NCBI GenBank assembly: GCA_005800655.1
Contig: SYEV01000038.1
Span: 1-56,529 of the forward strand
Source: Bacteroidota bacterium
GTDB lineage: Bacteria > Bacteroidota > Bacteroidia > Chitinophagales > Chitinophagaceae
DNA length: 56,529 bases
Direction of reading: 5' to 3'
The first letter of the stretch is position 1. Each line of letters starts with the position of its first letter. The translations under genes and the position numbers were made by a program. The notes beneath the pieces are model-generated. The model ran no database searches, was not told where the DNA came from, and was given only the letters and a program-made list of their open reading frames with translations. This document shows positions 19,526-28,354 of the stretch, piece by piece.

Positions 19526-19867
19526 ATGTTATACCAAAAAACCATACGGAAGTTTATAGCGCTAGCGATGCTGGTGGTTTTTGCATTTAGTATAACGCCC
19601 CAAAAATCAATCCATGATGTAGTTGCCAAGCATATCGACCCAGCAAGATGTTCGGTACATAAGGATTTGCCCATTGAACAAATTGAAAAAGCAGACCTTC
19701 ATTGCACATTCGATTTTCAAGTAGCGACTACCCCTTTCGCAGAGTATGATTTTACTATAATTATACCAGCACCAATTTTTACTAATACAAAACGCGGTGC
19801 TGTAATAATATCGGGAATTAAAAAAATATCAATTATTTCCGATTCAAGGGGCCCCCCTATCTGTTAA
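19526..19867 (+). CDS. Small exported protein preceding a TonB receptor
   Basis: 113 aa with a hydrophobic N-terminal segment (FIALAMLVVFAFSI) that serves as signal peptide or anchor. The remainder holds three cysteines (ARCSVHKD, DLHCTFDF, and the last residue) and ends SRGPPIC. I recall small Bacteroidota proteins of this length, with an HC motif and an RGPP-like C-terminus, encoded directly before TonB receptors, but could not check this. It starts 54 nt after the phosphatase-like gene and ends 54 nt before the receptor. A role in the same uptake module, possibly metal-related given Cys and His, is only inference. Confidence 0.6.
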   Translation: MLYQKTIRKFIALAMLVVFAFSITPQKSIHDVVAKHIDPARCSVHKDLPIEQIEKADLHCTFDFQVATTPFAEYDFTIIIPAPIFTNTKRGAVIISGIKKISIISDSRGPPIC

Positions 19868-19921
19868 TTTTATTTTCTCTTAAAGTTTACCGGGGTCTTT
19901 TAAAAATCAAATTGAATTATT

Positions 19922-22222
19922 TTGAATGCACAAAAATGCTTACTGTCTTTACTGTTTATAATGGCATTATCAATATCCTTAGCACAATCACAAAAATGTA
20001 AAATTGTCTTGTCTGGGGTTGTTGTAGACGCGTCTAATAATGCACCATTAGATAGAGCTGTAGTTGAAATTCGAGAACTAGGTTTAAAGTTCATAACGGA
20101 TCTCGAAGGGCATTATCATTTTTATAACCTTTGTGAAGGTAATTATACGATGGTGGTGAACCATATCAGTTGTGATAGCATTACATTAAAAATACAAATA
20201 CAAAAAAATTTAATTAAGAATTTTAGACTACCTCATTCTTTAAATGAATTGGAAACCGTAAGCGTAAGTGCAAAAAAAGACATAACGTTAAATACGATTA
20301 AAGAAGAGTTAAGCAATAAAATTATAGATGCAACTAGGGGACAGTCTTTAGGAGAAATATTAAAAAATGTGAATGGTGTAGCGGTATTACAAACTGGGAG
20401 TACAATTTTTAAACCAGTTATCCATGGGCTGCATAGTCAACGAATTTTATTAGTAAATAATGGCGTTAGATTAGAAAGTCAACAATGGGGTAGTGACCAT
20501 GCACCAGAAATCGATCCATTTATTGCAGATAAATTTATTGTTTTAAAAGGGGCAGGCGCTTTAAGATTTGGTAATGATGCAATTGCGGGAGCTGTTTTAA
20601 TTGAACCAAAGCCATTACCTAAAAAAGCCGGAAAAATGGGTGAAATTAATACCACTTATTTCTCTAATAGTCGTCAATATGTTATCAATGGAATGTTTGA
20701 AGCTAGTCCAATAAATTTACCTGAATTTAGTTATAGAATCCAAGCGACATATAAGAAAGGAGGAAATGCTAAAACACCAGATTATTGGTTATATAACACT
20801 GGATTAGAAGAATTTAATTATTCTGCAACAGCGGGATGGAGAAAGAACAGGTTTAATACGGAGTTTTTTTTCAGTAGCTTTCAAACATCATTGGGTATAT
20901 TTTTAGGCGCGCATGTTGGAAATTTAACGGACCTTCAAAATGCTATAGAAAGTAGTAGGCCGATTCAAAACATTGATCAATTTAGTTATGATATTATAAG
21001 GCCAAGTCAATCCGTACATCATGTTACGGCTAAATCAAAAATCCAATATTTATTTTTGAATGATCATAAATTAAACCTTGTAGTATCTTATCAAAACAAT
21101 CAAAGAAAAGAATTCGACAGAGCATTGTTAAGTCCAAGACCTGAGCTTGATTTAGCTATGACAACAACAATAGTTGATGTTAATTATGAAAGTGCTTCCT
21201 CAAAAAATTCACAATATAGTTTTGGTACAAATGCAACACTACAGGAAAATATTTGGACCGGCAGTAGATTTTTTATTCCAAACTTTCGTTCTCAAAATGT
21301 TGCTATGTATGTAACTCATGCTATTAATATTAATAAATGGATGATTGACGGTGGAATAAGGTATGATTTTAAAAGTTTAACAACTTACAGAAATAAGAGT
21401 GATGCAGTAAGTTCAATTGACAGGACATTTGGAAATCCCTCCGGAACTATTGGGTCAACGTATAAAATAAATTCAAAATTAAAATGGTTATTCAATACCA
21501 CTTTTGCATGGCGTGCACCACAAGTCAATGAATTGTATGTAAATGGCTTGCATCATGGAACAGCTAGTTTTGAAATTGGTGATCCAAATTTAAACAGTGA
21601 GAAAGCAGTTAATTTTTCAACACAATTTAAATACCAATACGATTCTAGCTGGAAACTTGATCTTACAATTTACAATAATATCATTAATGATTTTATAAAT
21701 ATAATACCAACTACACCTGCTACCCTAACCTTACGAGGCGCATATCCTACATTTAAATATATTCAAACAAATGCAATCTTACGAGGCGTGGATTTTAGTC
21801 TACAAAAAAATATAACGACTCATTTATCAACTGGGACTAAAACAGCGCTTTTATGGGCAGTAGATCAGAAAACCAATGACTGGTTAATTCAAATGCCTGC
21901 AAATAGAATTGAAGGAAATATAACTTATTCATTTAACACTAAGTATTTAAAGCAATCAGAAATTGAATTTAGTTGGTTACATGTAATGGAACAAACTAGA
22001 GTTCTTAAAAATTTTGTTGATTACATACAACCACCAAGTGCATATAATTTATTAAATCTTGACTTTGGCACACAAATAATGTTTAGCAAAAAATCAATAA
22101 ACTTTCGAATAACAATATTTAACTTGTTGAATGAAAGGTATAGAGATTATATGAATCGTTTTAGATACTTTAATGACGAATCCGGTAGATCAATTAATTT
22201 AAGATGTAAAATAAAATTATGA
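19922..22222 (+). CDS. TonB-dependent outer-membrane receptor (module with small protein and lipoprotein)
   Basis: 766 aa. The start is TTG at 19922, giving a signal peptide (CLLSLLFIMALSISLAQS). Residues about 28-110 form a carboxypeptidase-regulatory-like beta domain (LSGVVVDASNNAPLDRAVVE). The plug follows (LGEILKNVNGVAVLQTG, then the HGLHSQRILLVNNGVRLE region and YGSDA-like FGNDAIAGAV). The rest is a 22-strand-type barrel with WRAPQVNELYVNG and a C-terminal NLRCKIKL. The plug motif QQWGSDHAPEID resembles plugs of zinc-type (ZnuD-like) receptors, so metal uptake is possible but unproven. The stop overlaps the next gene's start by ATGA, so the two are translationally coupled. Confidence 0.88.
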   Translation: MNAQKCLLSLLFIMALSISLAQSQKCKIVLSGVVVDASNNAPLDRAVVEIRELGLKFITDLEGHYHFYNLCEGNYTMVVNHISCDSITLKIQIQKNLIKNFRLPHSLNELETVSVSAKKDITLNTIKEELSNKIIDATRGQSLGEILKNVNGVAVLQTGSTIFKPVIHGLHSQRILLVNNGVRLESQQWGSDHAPEIDPFIADKFIVLKGAGALRFGNDAIAGAVLIEPKPLPKKAGKMGEINTTYFSNSRQYVINGMFEASPINLPEFSYRIQATYKKGGNAKTPDYWLYNTGLEEFNYSATAGWRKNRFNTEFFFSSFQTSLGIFLGAHVGNLTDLQNAIESSRPIQNIDQFSYDIIRPSQSVHHVTAKSKIQYLFLNDHKLNLVVSYQNNQRKEFDRALLSPRPELDLAMTTTIVDVNYESASSKNSQYSFGTNATLQENIWTGSRFFIPNFRSQNVAMYVTHAININKWMIDGGIRYDFKSLTTYRNKSDAVSSIDRTFGNPSGTIGSTYKINSKLKWLFNTTFAWRAPQVNELYVNGLHHGTASFEIGDPNLNSEKAVNFSTQFKYQYDSSWKLDLTIYNNIINDFINIIPTTPATLTLRGAYPTFKYIQTNAILRGVDFSLQKNITTHLSTGTKTALLWAVDQKTNDWLIQMPANRIEGNITYSFNTKYLKQSEIEFSWLHVMEQTRVLKNFVDYIQPPSAYNLLNLDFGTQIMFSKKSINFRITIFNLLNERYRDYMNRFRYFNDESGRSINLRCKIKL

Positions 22223-22767
22223 AACAATTAAAAAAATATATTTTTGGAGTACTATTTATATTAATTATAATAAGCTGCACTAAAAGTGTAAGTACGCCAA
22301 ATGATGAAAATGAGCATGAATCCATCAATAGAGTTGAGCTTATTTTTACAGATAATGGTGCTACTCCAAAATCGTATATTGTGGAAGACCCTGATGGAGA
22401 TGGAGGAAATCCGCCATCGAGGATAGACACAATTTTTGTAATTACTGGAAAACAATATTCTGTATCGGTTAAACTATTTAATATAAGTTCTGGTGTAGTT
22501 AAAGAGGTGACAGCTAGTATAGTTTCACAAGCGGCTGCACACGAATTATATTTTATACCCTCAGGAATTACTGCAGTTATTCAAAAAACTGATAAGGATA
22601 AGAACGGATATCCAGTTGGATTCCAAAGCAATTGGCAATTTTCAACTACAGGATCGGGGTCAATTCTATTAAAGTTAATGCACAAAACTGCATTAAAGGG
22701 GGCCAATGATGGCCCAAATGTTGGACATAGCGACATACAAACTAGTATGCCAACAATTATTAAATAA
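22219..22767 (+). CDS. Lipoprotein coupled to the TonB receptor
   Basis: 182 aa with a lipoprotein signal: FGVLFILIIISC, lipidated Cys20. The mature part begins with a linker, then a beta-rich domain including VEDPDGDGGNP, GKQYSVSVKLFNISSG, a conserved-looking AAAHELYF, and the C-terminal GPNVGHSDIQTSMP. Similar lipoproteins with a DPDGDG segment and a final DIQ motif occur beside TonB receptors in Bacteroidota, as far as I recall. It is probably a surface or periplasmic binding partner of the receptor. The 4-nt ATGA overlap with the receptor gene supports a shared function. The substrate is unknown; the His/Glu/Asp content would suit a divalent metal. Confidence 0.7.
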   Translation: MKQLKKYIFGVLFILIIISCTKSVSTPNDENEHESINRVELIFTDNGATPKSYIVEDPDGDGGNPPSRIDTIFVITGKQYSVSVKLFNISSGVVKEVTASIVSQAAAHELYFIPSGITAVIQKTDKDKNGYPVGFQSNWQFSTTGSGSILLKLMHKTALKGANDGPNVGHSDIQTSMPTIIK

Positions 22768-22795
22768 ATTAAAAATTATAAACAAACCACTTATC

Positions 22796-23398
22796 ATGAA
22801 AAAAATCGTAACAATTTTAATGGCTGTAATTTTAACAAATTCAGCAATAGCGCAAGTAAGTTTTGGATTAAAAGCAGGATTTAACTCAGCAACAACAAAA
22901 TCAAGTGACGAAGAAATTACAGCTGACGGAAAAGCATTAACTGGATTGAACTTAGGTGCAATAGTTGATATCAAAGTATCTAATACTATTTCTTTTCAAT
23001 CTGGATTAAATTATGGTACAAAAGGAGTAGCTGTATCACATGAAGGCCACGCAGATAAATATAAATTTTCTGCTTTAGACATTCCACTTAATTTAGTTTT
23101 TAATTCTAAAAGTGGTTTTTTCGTTGGTTCAGGCTTAAACTTAGGTTATAATTTATCAGGCAAATTAGATGCCGAAGATGATCCCGCTGAAAACTATTCT
23201 TTTACATTTGGCTCTGGAAAAAATTTCACAAGAGCAGATCTAGGGTTAAATATACTTGCTGGGTATAAAACTAAATCTGGTATGTTCATAAGTGGAAATA
23301 GCCTTATGGGATTAACAGATATTAAACCAGGTGCAGAAACCTGGAAAAACAATTTATTTAGTATTTCTTTAGGTTATATGTTTAAGTCTTCTAAATAA
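22796..23398 (+). CDS. Small outer-membrane beta-barrel protein (OmpW/PorT-like)
   Basis: 200 aa from ATG 22796, which gives a clean signal peptide (MKKIVTILMAVILTNSAIA, cut before Q). Upstream in-frame ATGs would overlap the lipoprotein and destroy the signal. The mature chain alternates in barrel fashion: VSFGLKAGFNSATT, FQSGLNYGTKGV, FFVGSGLNLGYNLSG and a final SISLGYMFKSSK. It belongs with the outer-membrane beta-barrel domain family common in Bacteroidota, with about eight strands. It follows the lipoprotein by 28 nt and is closed by a good terminator, so it may be the last gene of the TonB module. No specific role can be read. Confidence 0.8.
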   Translation: MKKIVTILMAVILTNSAIAQVSFGLKAGFNSATTKSSDEEITADGKALTGLNLGAIVDIKVSNTISFQSGLNYGTKGVAVSHEGHADKYKFSALDIPLNLVFNSKSGFFVGSGLNLGYNLSGKLDAEDDPAENYSFTFGSGKNFTRADLGLNILAGYKTKSGMFISGNSLMGLTDIKPGAETWKNNLFSISLGYMFKSSK

Positions 23399-23422
23399 AT
23401 CGACCTAGTTTATCTATTTAAA

Positions 23423-23450
23423 AGTCATCCCAAAAATGGGGTGGCTTTTT
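23423..23450 (+). terminator. Intrinsic terminator after the small barrel gene
   Basis: AGTCATCCC and GGGGTGGCT pair over nine positions with G-T wobbles, followed by five to six Ts. It lies 24 nt after the stop at 23398 and separates this unit from the second TonB receptor. Confidence 0.75.
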
Positions 23451-23513
23451 ATTTCGACACACATGTAATACCTAGCATTGCTGCAAGATTTATACACATT
23501 TAATCATTTGAAT

Positions 23514-25931
23514 ATGAAAAAATATAAATATATCTCTCTTTTAGTGATTGTATGGATGGGATTTACAACTGCAATCAATGCACAAGTATTTACATTAACC
23601 GGTAAAATATTGGATAAGTCATCAGGAAAAGTTTTGCCAGGCGCAAGTGTGTATTTGCCAGAAATTAAAAAAGGCACTATTACTGACGCGGATGGCAAAT
23701 TTAAATTACAATTGGAAGCAGGGTCACATGTTATGGAAATTAGTTATGTTGGATATGCTACTGATGTTGAAAATGTAGTTCTTCAAAAAAATACAGAACT
23801 TAATTTTACACTGGTTAGTTCAGTGCTTGAAGGAGGTAATGTTATCGTAACAAGTTTTTTAAGCGCAACTTCAACTCGGAGAACACCCACGCCTGTTACC
23901 ATTATTAAAAAAGAGGAACTATTTAGAGGTGGAGCAACAAATTTAATTGACGCCTTATCTAAAGTGCCAGGTGTTTCGCAGGTTACTACGGGCCCTGCTA
24001 TTTCAAAACCTATTATTCGTGGTTTAGGTTATAACAGAGTAGTGGTGATCAATGATGGAGTTCGTCAAGAAGGGCAACAGTGGGGAGATGAACATGGCAT
24101 TGAAATAGATGAATATAATGTAAGTAGGGTTGAGGTTTTAAAGGTTCCAGCCTCTTTAATTTATGGATCAGATGCGTTGGCTGGCGTTATTAATATTATT
24201 TCAAATGTTCCAGTAAGTGATGGTGTGATAAAAGGTAATTACAGTTCAAATTATCAAACTAATAATAGATTATTTGGCAATCATTTTGATATAGCTGGAA
24301 ATAAAAAAGGATTATTATGGGGGTTTAATTTAAGTCAAAAAAAAGCTGGAGATTATAAAAACAAATATGATGGAAATGTTTTCAACTCCAGATTTTTTGA
24401 ACGCAACGACGGGGGCTATGTTGGATTAGATAAAAATTGGGGTTATTCAATGCTCTCATTTAGTAATTTTTATCAACATCTGGGTATCGTTGAAGGAGAT
24501 CGTGCTGATGATGGTCGATTTATGATGTTAAAGGACATTGGAGGTATCGCGGAGGAGGTCATTGTAGATGCTGCAGAAGCAAAAAGATTTATGCCGCGCG
24601 TACCGATGCAAAAAATCCAACATACTAAATATACACTCGATAATAATATTAAGATTGGTAACGACCGATTGAAAGCCACATTTGGATTACAAAGAAACCA
24701 AAGAATGGAATTTGGCAATATATTGGATATCGATGAAAAAGAATTGTTTTTCGATTTAAAAACATTCAACTATGCGGTACAGTATTTACAATCAGAAAAG
24801 AACAACTGGAAAAACACGTATGGGGTAAATGGTATGCAACAAATCAATACCAATAGAGGTTTGCAAGTGTTGGTGCCGAACTATACTAGTTTTGATATTG
24901 GGGCATTTTACTATACGCAAAAGCGCATAAATAAAACTATTTGGACTGGCGGCTTTCGTTATGATCAAAAATTCATGAATTATATCAACCCCGCACAGTT
25001 TTTATGTCCACCAGGAATGGCATGTATTGCATTATATGATCCAAAAGAAAGTAATAAGAAGTTCAGTAATTTTTCAGGGGCTATTGGTGTAGCCCATGAT
25101 TTAAGTGAAAAGCTTACTATAAAATTTAATATTGCGCGCGGGTTCCGCGCGCCTAACATGGCCGAACTTGCTTCCTTTGGTGCGCATGAGGGAACCAACA
25201 GATTTGAGTATGGCAATGAAGCATTAATTTCTGAAAAAAGTTTACAATTTGATGCTGCCCTAGAATGGAGTAATGAGCATATGAGTGTTGCTGGAAATGT
25301 ATTTTACAATACCGTGAATGATTATATTTTTTATCAAAAATTAACAGCAAAATCAGGAGGCGACTCCATTATTGTTGAAAATGGGGATGATCTGTATGCA
25401 TTTGCATTTAGACAAAAAGATGCACACTTATATGGTGCAGAATTAAATGTTGATTTTCATCCACATCCATTAGATTGGTTGCATGTTGAAAATAGTGTTA
25501 GTTTAATTCGCGGACAATTTAAAGAAGCTCTAGATGGATCAACTAATTTACCAGGTATACCAAGTGCAAGATGGTTGTCTGAAATAAGAATTGAAATGTT
25601 TAAGAAATCCAAAGCCATCCGAAATAGCTTTATCAATTTTCAATTAGATAATGTGTTTGCACAAAATAATCCATTTGTTGGATATAATACGGAAACGGTT
25701 ACATCCGCATATACGCTTTTAAATATTGGCTTTAGTACACAAGTGCAACGAAAAAATAAAACATTATTCAATGTTTCATTGGTTGGTCAAAACATGGCTG
25801 ACGTTGCTTATCAAAACCATTTGAATCGTTTAAAATATGGCCCAACGAATGAGGCCACAGGTCGAATGGGCGTTTTTAATATGGGCCGAAATTTTAGTTT
25901 AAAAATAAATGTCCCTTTGCAGTTTGATTAA
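23514..25931 (+). CDS. TonB-dependent outer-membrane receptor
   Basis: 805 aa from ATG 23514, with signal peptide MKKYKYISLLVIVWMGFTTA ending at INAQ. Carboxypeptidase-regulatory-like domain at about residues 25-105 (LTGKILDKSSGKVLPGASVY), plug at about 120-235 (PVTIIKKEELFRGGATNLID, KPIIRGLGYNRVVVINDG, YGSDALAGVINII), then the barrel with ARGFRAPNMAELASFG. The plug motif EGQQWGDEHGIEID is a close relative of the one in the receptor at 19922, so the two are paralogs that may handle related substrates. The gene stands alone between two terminators. The substrate is unknown; a ZnuD-like or siderophore role are alternatives. Confidence 0.88.
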   Translation: MKKYKYISLLVIVWMGFTTAINAQVFTLTGKILDKSSGKVLPGASVYLPEIKKGTITDADGKFKLQLEAGSHVMEISYVGYATDVENVVLQKNTELNFTLVSSVLEGGNVIVTSFLSATSTRRTPTPVTIIKKEELFRGGATNLIDALSKVPGVSQVTTGPAISKPIIRGLGYNRVVVINDGVRQEGQQWGDEHGIEIDEYNVSRVEVLKVPASLIYGSDALAGVINIISNVPVSDGVIKGNYSSNYQTNNRLFGNHFDIAGNKKGLLWGFNLSQKKAGDYKNKYDGNVFNSRFFERNDGGYVGLDKNWGYSMLSFSNFYQHLGIVEGDRADDGRFMMLKDIGGIAEEVIVDAAEAKRFMPRVPMQKIQHTKYTLDNNIKIGNDRLKATFGLQRNQRMEFGNILDIDEKELFFDLKTFNYAVQYLQSEKNNWKNTYGVNGMQQINTNRGLQVLVPNYTSFDIGAFYYTQKRINKTIWTGGFRYDQKFMNYINPAQFLCPPGMACIALYDPKESNKKFSNFSGAIGVAHDLSEKLTIKFNIARGFRAPNMAELASFGAHEGTNRFEYGNEALISEKSLQFDAALEWSNEHMSVAGNVFYNTVNDYIFYQKLTAKSGGDSIIVENGDDLYAFAFRQKDAHLYGAELNVDFHPHPLDWLHVENSVSLIRGQFKEALDGSTNLPGIPSARWLSEIRIEMFKKSKAIRNSFINFQLDNVFAQNNPFVGYNTETVTSAYTLLNIGFSTQVQRKNKTLFNVSLVGQNMADVAYQNHLNRLKYGPTNEATGRMGVFNMGRNFSLKINVPLQFD

Positions 25932-25966
25932 GTGCAATTAGCAATAAAATATTTTTAAAAATTTTA

Positions 25967-26007
25967 ATGGCCAGAGGACTGATATAAATCATATGGCCAT
26001 TTTTTTA
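25967..26007 (+). terminator. Intrinsic terminator after the second TonB receptor
   Basis: ATGGCCA (25967-25973) and TGGCCAT (25994-26000) form a perfect 7-bp stem with a 20-nt loop, followed by a run of seven Ts. It starts 36 nt after the receptor stop. Confidence 0.75.
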
Positions 26008-26103
26008 TATAACAAAAAATTATCAAAACACCTCTTAATAAAATTCGTACCTTTATTTTGAATAATGAATTTTAACAATCATTTATTCAAGCAAATAAAA
26101 TTT

Positions 26104-26667
26104 ATGAATCTAAAATTAAAATTAACGAGTGTATTAAGTTTTATCATAATTCTTTTACTCATTGGTATGACGCAAACAGCCAGTGCGCAAAAAGTGTTTG
26201 CGACTAAATCAGGACAAATATATTTTAATGCAGCAGGTGCTCTTGTAAAAATTGCTGCAGTCAATAATCAGGTGGATTCAAAATTTGTGGATGCCACTGG
26301 ACAAATCATCTTTGGTGTGTTAATTAAAGGCTTCAAGTTTGAGAATCAATTAATGGAGGATCATTTTAATGAAAATTATATGGAATCCACGCAGTTCCCT
26401 AAGGCGGACTTCAAAGGCTATATCACGAACATAAAAGAAATTAATTTTTCAAAGGATGGTACTTATCCCATTCAAGTGGAAGGGACATTAACCATACATG
26501 GGGTAGCCCAAAAAATCACGACCAAAGGAACACTAACTTTAACGCAAGGCAAGCCGACCATTGTAGGAGAGTTTAATGTTAAGATTAAGGATTATGGGAT
26601 ATCTGGAATGTATATTGGAGATAAAATTGCCAACCAAGCTGTTATTAAATTGAATTGTAAATATTAA
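26104..26667 (+). CDS. YceI-family periplasmic protein
   Basis: 187 aa from ATG 26104; an in-frame ATG at 26065 would add 13 residues before the signal peptide and is less likely. The signal is LTSVLSFIIILLLIGM, ending at ASAQ. The mature part shows the YceI lipocalin-like pattern: an FNAAGALVKIAAVNNQVDSKF strand pair near the start, ENYMESTQFPKADFKG in the middle, GTLTIHGVAQKIT, and the closing YGISGMYIGDK...VIKLNCKY. The family binds polyisoprenoid-like lipids in a beta-barrel; the physiological role is unclear. It is followed after 25 nt by the DUF5777 gene, with which it forms a likely operon. Confidence 0.88.
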   Translation: MNLKLKLTSVLSFIIILLLIGMTQTASAQKVFATKSGQIYFNAAGALVKIAAVNNQVDSKFVDATGQIIFGVLIKGFKFENQLMEDHFNENYMESTQFPKADFKGYITNIKEINFSKDGTYPIQVEGTLTIHGVAQKITTKGTLTLTQGKPTIVGEFNVKIKDYGISGMYIGDKIANQAVIKLNCKY

Positions 26668-26692
26668 TATCTTTAGTATTAAATTACCCATT

Positions 26693-27595
26693 ATGATTAA
26701 ATTGAAAGCCTGCTTACTTTTTTTATGCATCTTAGGAATGCAATTGAACGCAACAGCGCAAACAATTGATTTATTTGCTGATAGCGTATCCAAACCCTCC
26801 AATGATATTATTACTAGCAGTTTTAAAACTACCCGTATTGTTAACGGCCATTCCATTGAAAATGTAGGGGCAGGGATTTTAGACTTTAAAATTATGCATC
26901 GTTTTGGAGCCATCAATCAGGGAGGCTATGAATTTTTTGGTTTAGATCAGGCGACCATGCGTATGGGCTTGGATTATGGGCTTACCAAAAACTTAATGAT
27001 TGGTATTGGGCGTAGCACATTTCAAAAACAATTTGATGGGTTTGTAAAATATAAAATTATTCGCCAACAAGTAGGGGAACATAATATCCCGATTAGTATA
27101 AGTTACGTCGGAAGTACTATTTATAAATCACTGAAGAATGCCACGACTATCTACGAACCCTATGTTTCAGATAAGTTTTCATTTGTGCATCAAATTTTAT
27201 TTGCAAGAAAATTTAATGACTATTTTTCATTACAGTTGACGCCAATCCTTTTACGTTATAATATTATTGAAAATGTAAATATCCCCAATGACTTTTATTC
27301 TTTGGGTATTGGCTTTAGACAAAGAATCAGTAAGCGCGTGAATATTACTACTGAATATTTTTATCGTATTGATAAATTGGATGGTTACTACGATCCTTTG
27401 ACAGTAGGGGTTGACATTGAAACTGGCGGCCATGTGTTTCAGTTACATGTATCTAATTCAACAGGCATGACAGAGCGTACTTTTATCAATGAAACCACAG
27501 GCAGCTGGGGCAAAGGTGATTTACGATTTGGATTTAATATCTCTAGGGTGTTTACTTTAAAAAAGCCGAAAGAGTTGAAGAACTTAAAGTTTTAA
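26693..27595 (+). CDS. DUF5777-type outer-membrane beta-barrel protein
   Basis: 300 aa with signal peptide MIKLKACLLFLCILGMQLNA (TAQ cleavage). The mature chain contains TRIVNGHSIENVGAGILDFK, then KIMHRFGAINQGGYEFFGLD, ATMRMGLDYGLTKNLMIGIG and a C-terminal GDLRFGFNISRVFTL, all typical of the Bacteroidota DUF5777 barrels. In other genomes such genes sit beside YceI and cytochrome-like genes; here YceI is directly upstream. The protein is probably an outer-membrane barrel of unknown function. Confidence 0.8.
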   Translation: MIKLKACLLFLCILGMQLNATAQTIDLFADSVSKPSNDIITSSFKTTRIVNGHSIENVGAGILDFKIMHRFGAINQGGYEFFGLDQATMRMGLDYGLTKNLMIGIGRSTFQKQFDGFVKYKIIRQQVGEHNIPISISYVGSTIYKSLKNATTIYEPYVSDKFSFVHQILFARKFNDYFSLQLTPILLRYNIIENVNIPNDFYSLGIGFRQRISKRVNITTEYFYRIDKLDGYYDPLTVGVDIETGGHVFQLHVSNSTGMTERTFINETTGSWGKGDLRFGFNISRVFTLKKPKELKNLKF

Positions 27596-27619
27596 TAGGG
27601 CGAATAAAAACCGAAAGTC

Positions 27620-28036
27620 ATGTCTACAAAAAATAAAATAATTATTGTAATAGCTTTGATAGCTGCTATTGCTTTTGGTATTTACTATTACGTATTTGTA
27701 TATTCAAGTCAACATCGTAGACAAGTACAATCAGAAACCGGCATTGTAATTACCTCGGATTCCTTGATTGCAAAATACCAGGTCGATGAAAAATTAGCGA
27801 ATAGCTTATATTTAAATAAGGCGGTAGTAGTAACCGGGGTAATTTTGAGTATCGATAAAAATCAGGAAGGAAAAACAACCTTAGTCATTGGCCGAAGCGA
27901 TTCATTTTCCAATCTATCCGTCACCATGATCAGCACCGCACCCATTACTCAAAAAGTGGGCGAATCCATCACCATCAAAGGCTTATGCACCGGCGCCTTA
28001 AGCGATGTAGTGATAACCGATGGGGTGGTGGAGTAG
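27620..28036 (+). CDS. Membrane-anchored OB-fold (tRNA_anti-like) protein
   Basis: 138 aa. A single N-terminal membrane segment (IIIVIALIAAIAFGIYYYVF) is followed by a short linker and an OB-fold-like domain: SDSLIAKYQVDEKLANSLYL, then KAVVVTGVILSIDKN and a C-terminal ESITIKGLCTGALSDVVITD. This matches the pattern of the tRNA_anti-like family in Bacteroidota, whose domain name reflects fold rather than tested tRNA binding. It lies 24 nt after the DUF5777 gene and is probably the last gene of that unit. The function is unknown. Confidence 0.75.
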   Translation: MSTKNKIIIVIALIAAIAFGIYYYVFVYSSQHRRQVQSETGIVITSDSLIAKYQVDEKLANSLYLNKAVVVTGVILSIDKNQEGKTTLVIGRSDSFSNLSVTMISTAPITQKVGESITIKGLCTGALSDVVITDGVVE

Positions 28037-28072
28037 GAATAAGACCTAAAAATCTGCAAATTTTGGCGGGAA

Positions 28073-28120
28073 TTCGGGAAAAAAGACCCGAAAAACCTAA
28101 AATTTAGGTGTCAAATTCGG
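28073..28120 (+). promoter_or_regulatory. Mutually exclusive stem-loops after the OB-fold gene
   Basis: TTCGGG (28073-28078) can pair with CCCGAA (28087-28092). The same CCGAA can instead pair with TTCGG (28116-28120), enclosing a perfect ACCTAAA/TTTAGGT stem (28095-28101 with 28103-28109). No U-run follows either form, so a simple terminator is unlikely. Confidence 0.4.
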
Positions 28121-28333
28121 TTGAAAAGTTGTACCCTAATCAGGGCAACCTATTAGCCCCCATTAAATTGCTATAAATCATATAGTTTCCTTACTTTTAA
28201 GGGAGCGCAGACAGCCCCCGATGCTGCTAAAAAGCCATTAATTAACCTCCAATTTTAGGTGGATAATAATAATTAGAATAAATTTGTTATATACTGATAA
28301 ACCTTTGTCTTTTAGTCATTTGCATGTCAAAAA

Positions 28334-28354
28334 TGTGACTAAGAATGGCGAAGC
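28334..28354 (+). promoter_or_regulatory. Leader motif copy 1 (GACTAAGAA ... GCGAAGC)
   Basis: 21-nt block sharing GACT(A/C)AGAA and GCGAAGC (28348-28354) with the copies at 50014 and 55741, without gaps. It lies 61 nt before the lipoprotein that opens the polysaccharide locus, in what should be the 5' untranslated leader. Possibly an ops-like recruitment or pause element (inference). Confidence 0.6.
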
